The notes under the pieces were generated by a model. The model was not told where the DNA came from, made no database searches, and was given only the letters and a program-made list of their open reading frames with translations. A program made the position numbers and the translations under genes. Positions 61,156 through 64,000 of a DNA stretch of 64,000 bases are shown piece by piece. Positions within the stretch are counted from its first letter, which is position 1. Each line of letters starts with the position of its first letter. Origin of the DNA: Hymenolepis diminuta (Eukaryota; Platyhelminthes; Cestoda; Cyclophyllidea; Hymenolepididae); NCBI GenBank assembly GCA_900708905.1, contig CAADRB010000033.1:1295179-1359178 (forward strand), read 5' to 3'.

Positions 61156-61228
61156 ACACATGGGCTGAAAAGTCCCGGGCATAACAAAAAACACAGTTGT
61201 TGGTTCAAAATTAGCTTTATTCATCAAC

Positions 61229-61639
61229 TTAATCTCCATCAAGAGCAACGCAATCATTCCAGCACCGCTCTAACATTTCAATACCACTTTTGTAGAACGA
61301 CTTATCTTTTGCCTCAAAATAGGCCTCACTTTCAGTGATAACCTCTTCATTCGTGCCAAATTTCTTATCGGCGAGCATTTTTTTCAGGTCTGCGAACACC
61401 CAGTAGTCGCTGAGAGTCAAATCTGGCGAATACGGTGGATGTGGGAGCAATTCGAAGTTCAATTCATGTAGTTTTGCCATTGTTTTGATTGACTTGTCAC
61501 ACGGTGCGTTGTCTTGATGAAACAATATTTTCTTCTTTGACATATGCGGTCGTTTCTTTGCAATTTCGGCCTTCAAATGCTCCAATAACGCTACATAATA
61601 TTCAATGTTAATGGTATTTCCTTTCTCAAGATAGTCCAT
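61229..61639 (-). pseudogene. Mariner transposase, C-terminal catalytic part
   Basis: The frame holds ILFHQDNAPCDKS (second catalytic Asp) and PHPPYSPDLTLSDYWVF (third Asp). Exactly 34 residues lie between the two Asp, giving the mariner DD34D signature. It continues to ERCWNDCVALDGD and a stop. The first catalytic Asp should fall in or near the assembly gap. This part alone looks intact; the upstream part is frameshifted. Confidence 0.93.
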
Positions 61640-61648
61640 GAATATTAC

Positions 61649-61826
61649 NNNNNNNNNNNNNNNNNNNNNNNNNNNNNNNNNNNNNNNNNNNNNNNNNNNN
61701 NNNNNNNNNNNNNNNNNNNNNNNNNNNNNNNNNNNNNNNNNNNNNNNNNNNNNNNNNNNNNNNNNNNNNNNNNNNNNNNNNNNNNNNNNNNNNNNNNNNN
61801 NNNNNNNNNNNNNNNNNNNNNNNNNN
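61649..61826. other. Assembly gap (178 N)
   Basis: It lies inside the mariner transposase. Open frames composed of unknown residues across it carry no information. Confidence 0.99.
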
Positions 61827-62325
61827 TGTTACATTTAAACATGGCCAAACACTGCTTAGAATCATCAACACGTTCTCGTTCTCACGATCAACAGTGAGCA
61901 AACGCGGCATCCACTTTGAACAGAGCTTTCTCATAGTCAACTGCATAGTCATGCAATATGAAGCCAACACGTTCTTTTCATATCTTTACGATGTCAGCTA
62001 ACTCACGCAACTCCACTTTTCGATCATTCAAAACGATTTTGTGGATTTTTTTATGTTTCCTGGTGTTAATGCCTCATTTGGACGTCCACTGCGTTCTGTG
62101 TGTCTCGATGTCGGTGTCTCTACGACTACGTTTGAAGTCAGCAAACCAAGGTTTTACTGTTGTTTCTGATGGAGCGGAGTCCCCATAACACTTTTCAAGC
62201 CATTGCTTCGCTTGGACGGTATTTTTTCCCATCAAGAAGCAGTGTAGAATTAAAACACGAAATTGTTTTTGATGGATTGTCTTGAAAATAACAGAAGTAG
62301 CGTCACTCTTAGCACAATAACTCAC
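61827..62325 (-). pseudogene. Mariner transposase, N-terminal part (frameshifted)
   Basis: The frame from 62325 contains KQFRVLILHCFLMGKNTVQA and APSETTVKPWFADFKRSRRD, the mariner helix-turn-helix region. Below about 62075 the reading frame changes at least twice. Pieces such as MRKLCSKWMPRLLTVDRE and, in another frame, KQCLAMF, match the mariner linker, showing indels. Confidence 0.85.
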
Positions 62326-62519
62326 AAACTAATAGGTAGAACATCATGAAATTTTAACAGTTGTATTTTGAAGGTTAGTATTAACTGCAAAAAAATGTGA
62401 CGGCAATAAAACAAGCGCCATCTATGTGTTAGGCCCGGGACTTTTCAGCCCATGTGTCAGTACGTGGAGTTCTTACATCCCATCTCATACAGAGCTCTGT
62501 TCGCCTAGTAAATTCTTAC

Positions 62520-62690
62520 TGTCCCATCGCTTACGGATCAATAAATCCTCTCCACTCAACACCCTTCTTGTTCTCACTACTTTGGGCGTAGCTTAGCTAA
62601 TTTCGGGAGCAAATTTATAATAGGACTCTGCCAGACGCTATTTAGACTGCTTAGGAGGATTACCTAACTCTTGTAAAAAATCTAATTGGT
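62520..62690 (+). repeat. Dispersed repeat R1, 3' part (copy 4), followed by LTR-internal-like sequence
   Basis: It holds TTCTCACTACTTTGGGCGTAG, CTTAGCTAATTTCGGGAGC and AGGACTCTGCCAGACGCTAT, collinear with R1 copy 3. Just beyond, CTAATTGGTGATCCTGTCG resembles a retrotransposon primer binding site after an LTR end, and copy 2 has ATTGGTGTAGCATCC at the same place. This hints that R1 is an LTR. Confidence 0.55.
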
Positions 62691-64000
62691 GATCCTGTCG
62701 AGCCTGACATAGTTCTTCTATTTCTGCTTCCCTGACACTGTGACATTTTCTCTCTGCATAACAATTTGGTGATTCTTCTCCTCCGGCCATTTTTACTCAT
62801 ATTAATTTATCTGGCACACTTTTATTCATTTGCTAGTTCTCATTTTCATATCGCTAAATTCTACTCAATCTTGGTAAAATTCAATACTGCACCAGGTCAA
62901 AAGTATCAAGTTTTGAATTTCTTTTTTTAATGATGGTTGAAATAGCCATCGTTTTAAAATTCAGAATAAAAACATATTACAGCACACTGAAGCAAATACT
63001 AGAGAATCAACTTCAATTTTGGGAGTTGAAATAGAGTAGTCTTCTCTCTTCTGTTTAAATTTCCTTGTTTTATTTGATCAACATGAAATTTTGCAATTCT
63101 AATGAATACACAATATGAAAGAGGATAAATTCTACGATTTTGTATTTTTTAAAAAATAATTATTTTCATTCATTTTCCAACTCCAAATTAAGCGTTTGTT
63201 TACCTGCGAAATTTCAGATGTTATTTATTTCTGCCCTTGAACAATAAAATCGTGTGTTTTGGAAAGCATCCCACAGGAGACATTTTTAAATAAACTAATA
63301 TGAATGACGGTTAGGTCCGAATAGATATGTTTATAATTTCTGAGTAGTGAAAGAGTCTTGCTTCAACGAAATTGTGGCTCTATTAGAATATAAACAATTA
63401 AACCGATAGTTTATTCCAAATATGTCATTTCCTAGTGCTGCTATGACATCCAAAAAACTGAATTTTACCGACAAGAGCCATTCATTTTTCAGGTTAACTT
63501 ACCACGATTGCTATTAATATGCATTGTTCACAGTTGTGCTCTCAGCGTATGAAAATGAATTCAATTTATGCGTTCTTGTGGAATTAAGGGGAGGGAGGGG
63601 GGAGGAATTTAAATAAAATGAAAACATTTTAAGGGAATATTCTTCGTTCAGTTCTATCGATGATGGATCTAAGAGAGGCTATTCGAAATGTTTAGGTTGA
63701 AAGTGCTTTCCTACTTTCGAAATCAGACAAGTTTATTTAAATCAATATAAAAATTGGGTCAGTTAAATCTAAAAATTTGACATCGTCATCATTAATATCA
63801 GTACCCCAAAATAATAAATGCTACTTTCACAAGAAGTGTAATAATTTTGAAGAATAGATTAATGAAAATTATTATTTAAATAACAATCATAGGCAGTGAT
63901 GTGTTTTAAAGAAACGGTCAAATTTTCATTTATTAACAAGTCCTTATATCGTTATTGATAGCAGAACGCCGTGTTAATAATCAGACTTGAGTAATTTTCC
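62691..64000. other. Window end, nothing recognised
   Basis: AT-rich, with no supported gene. The first 100 bp may be internal sequence of the R1-related retroelement. Confidence 0.45.

Larger units (their letters stand above)
61156..62457 (-). mobile_element. Mariner-type (IS630-Tc1-mariner) DNA transposon, irritans-like, decayed
   Basis: Element of 1302 bp with perfect 25-bp terminal inverted repeats, 61156-61180 and 62433-62457; the left one begins ACACATGGGCTGAAAAGTCC. The left flank is TA, but no TA directly follows the right end. The transposase runs on the minus strand, interrupted by a 178-N gap (61649-61826). The length and the GGCTGAAAAGTCCC repeat core resemble irritans-subfamily mariners. 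Confidence 0.93.

Noticed and set aside
61638..61970. Open frames composed largely of unknown residues
   Set aside because: They only span the 178-N assembly gap.

Overview
This is an AT-rich, intron-rich animal nuclear window. The best guess is a platyhelminth. Genes are split by very short introns (31, 33 and 45 bp, with many of 55-84 bp) next to multi-kilobase introns, and old transposable elements fill the gaps; mini-introns of this kind are well known in parasitic flatworms. The phylum is inferred from architecture and not proven. Two assembly gaps (7745-7769 and 61649-61826) show it is a draft contig.

Five real genes were assembled by hand from splice sites and homology. (1) The C-terminal half of a Tec-family tyrosine kinase catalytic domain (+, 6347-9824). 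(2) A complete selenoprotein SELENOF/Sep15 gene (-, 10541-11133) with an in-frame TGA selenocysteine codon and a well-formed SECIS hairpin directly after the stop. It is tail-to-tail with the kinase. (3) A complete mitotic-checkpoint WD40 gene, BUB3 (-, 34601-35906), with one GC-AG intron. (4) TMEM164 (-, 36571-42733), upstream of BUB3 on the same strand, with one unresolved exon junction. (5) A complete polyprenyl (decaprenyl) diphosphate synthase subunit 1 gene, PDSS1 (+, 45976-53981). All its introns are phase 0, and its 6.4 kb fifth intron holds a degenerate Ty3/gypsy element on the opposite strand. The genes do not form a pathway: they cover signalling, ER folding, spindle checkpoint, ether-lipid acylation and ubiquinone side-chain synthesis. 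Three more exon-like segments (4.7, 13.0 and 14.6 kb) are reported tentatively.

The rest is mostly mobile DNA. There is a decayed irritans-like mariner with 25-bp perfect terminal inverted repeats (61156-62457) and the gypsy element with both LTRs (47568-52047). There are three copies of a ~510-bp TG...CA element that looks like a solo LTR, and a 406-bp solo LTR with a 4-bp target duplication nested in another repeat (20553-20958). Several short dispersed families are present, one of which forms a long near-perfect palindrome (43088-43836). A broken second copy of BUB3 exon 4 lies at 56.1 kb.

The most rewarding locus is SELENOF. An ordinary ORF caller misses it completely because it has four short exons and an internal TGA, yet the Sec codon, the cysteine pattern, the signal peptide and the SECIS element all agree.
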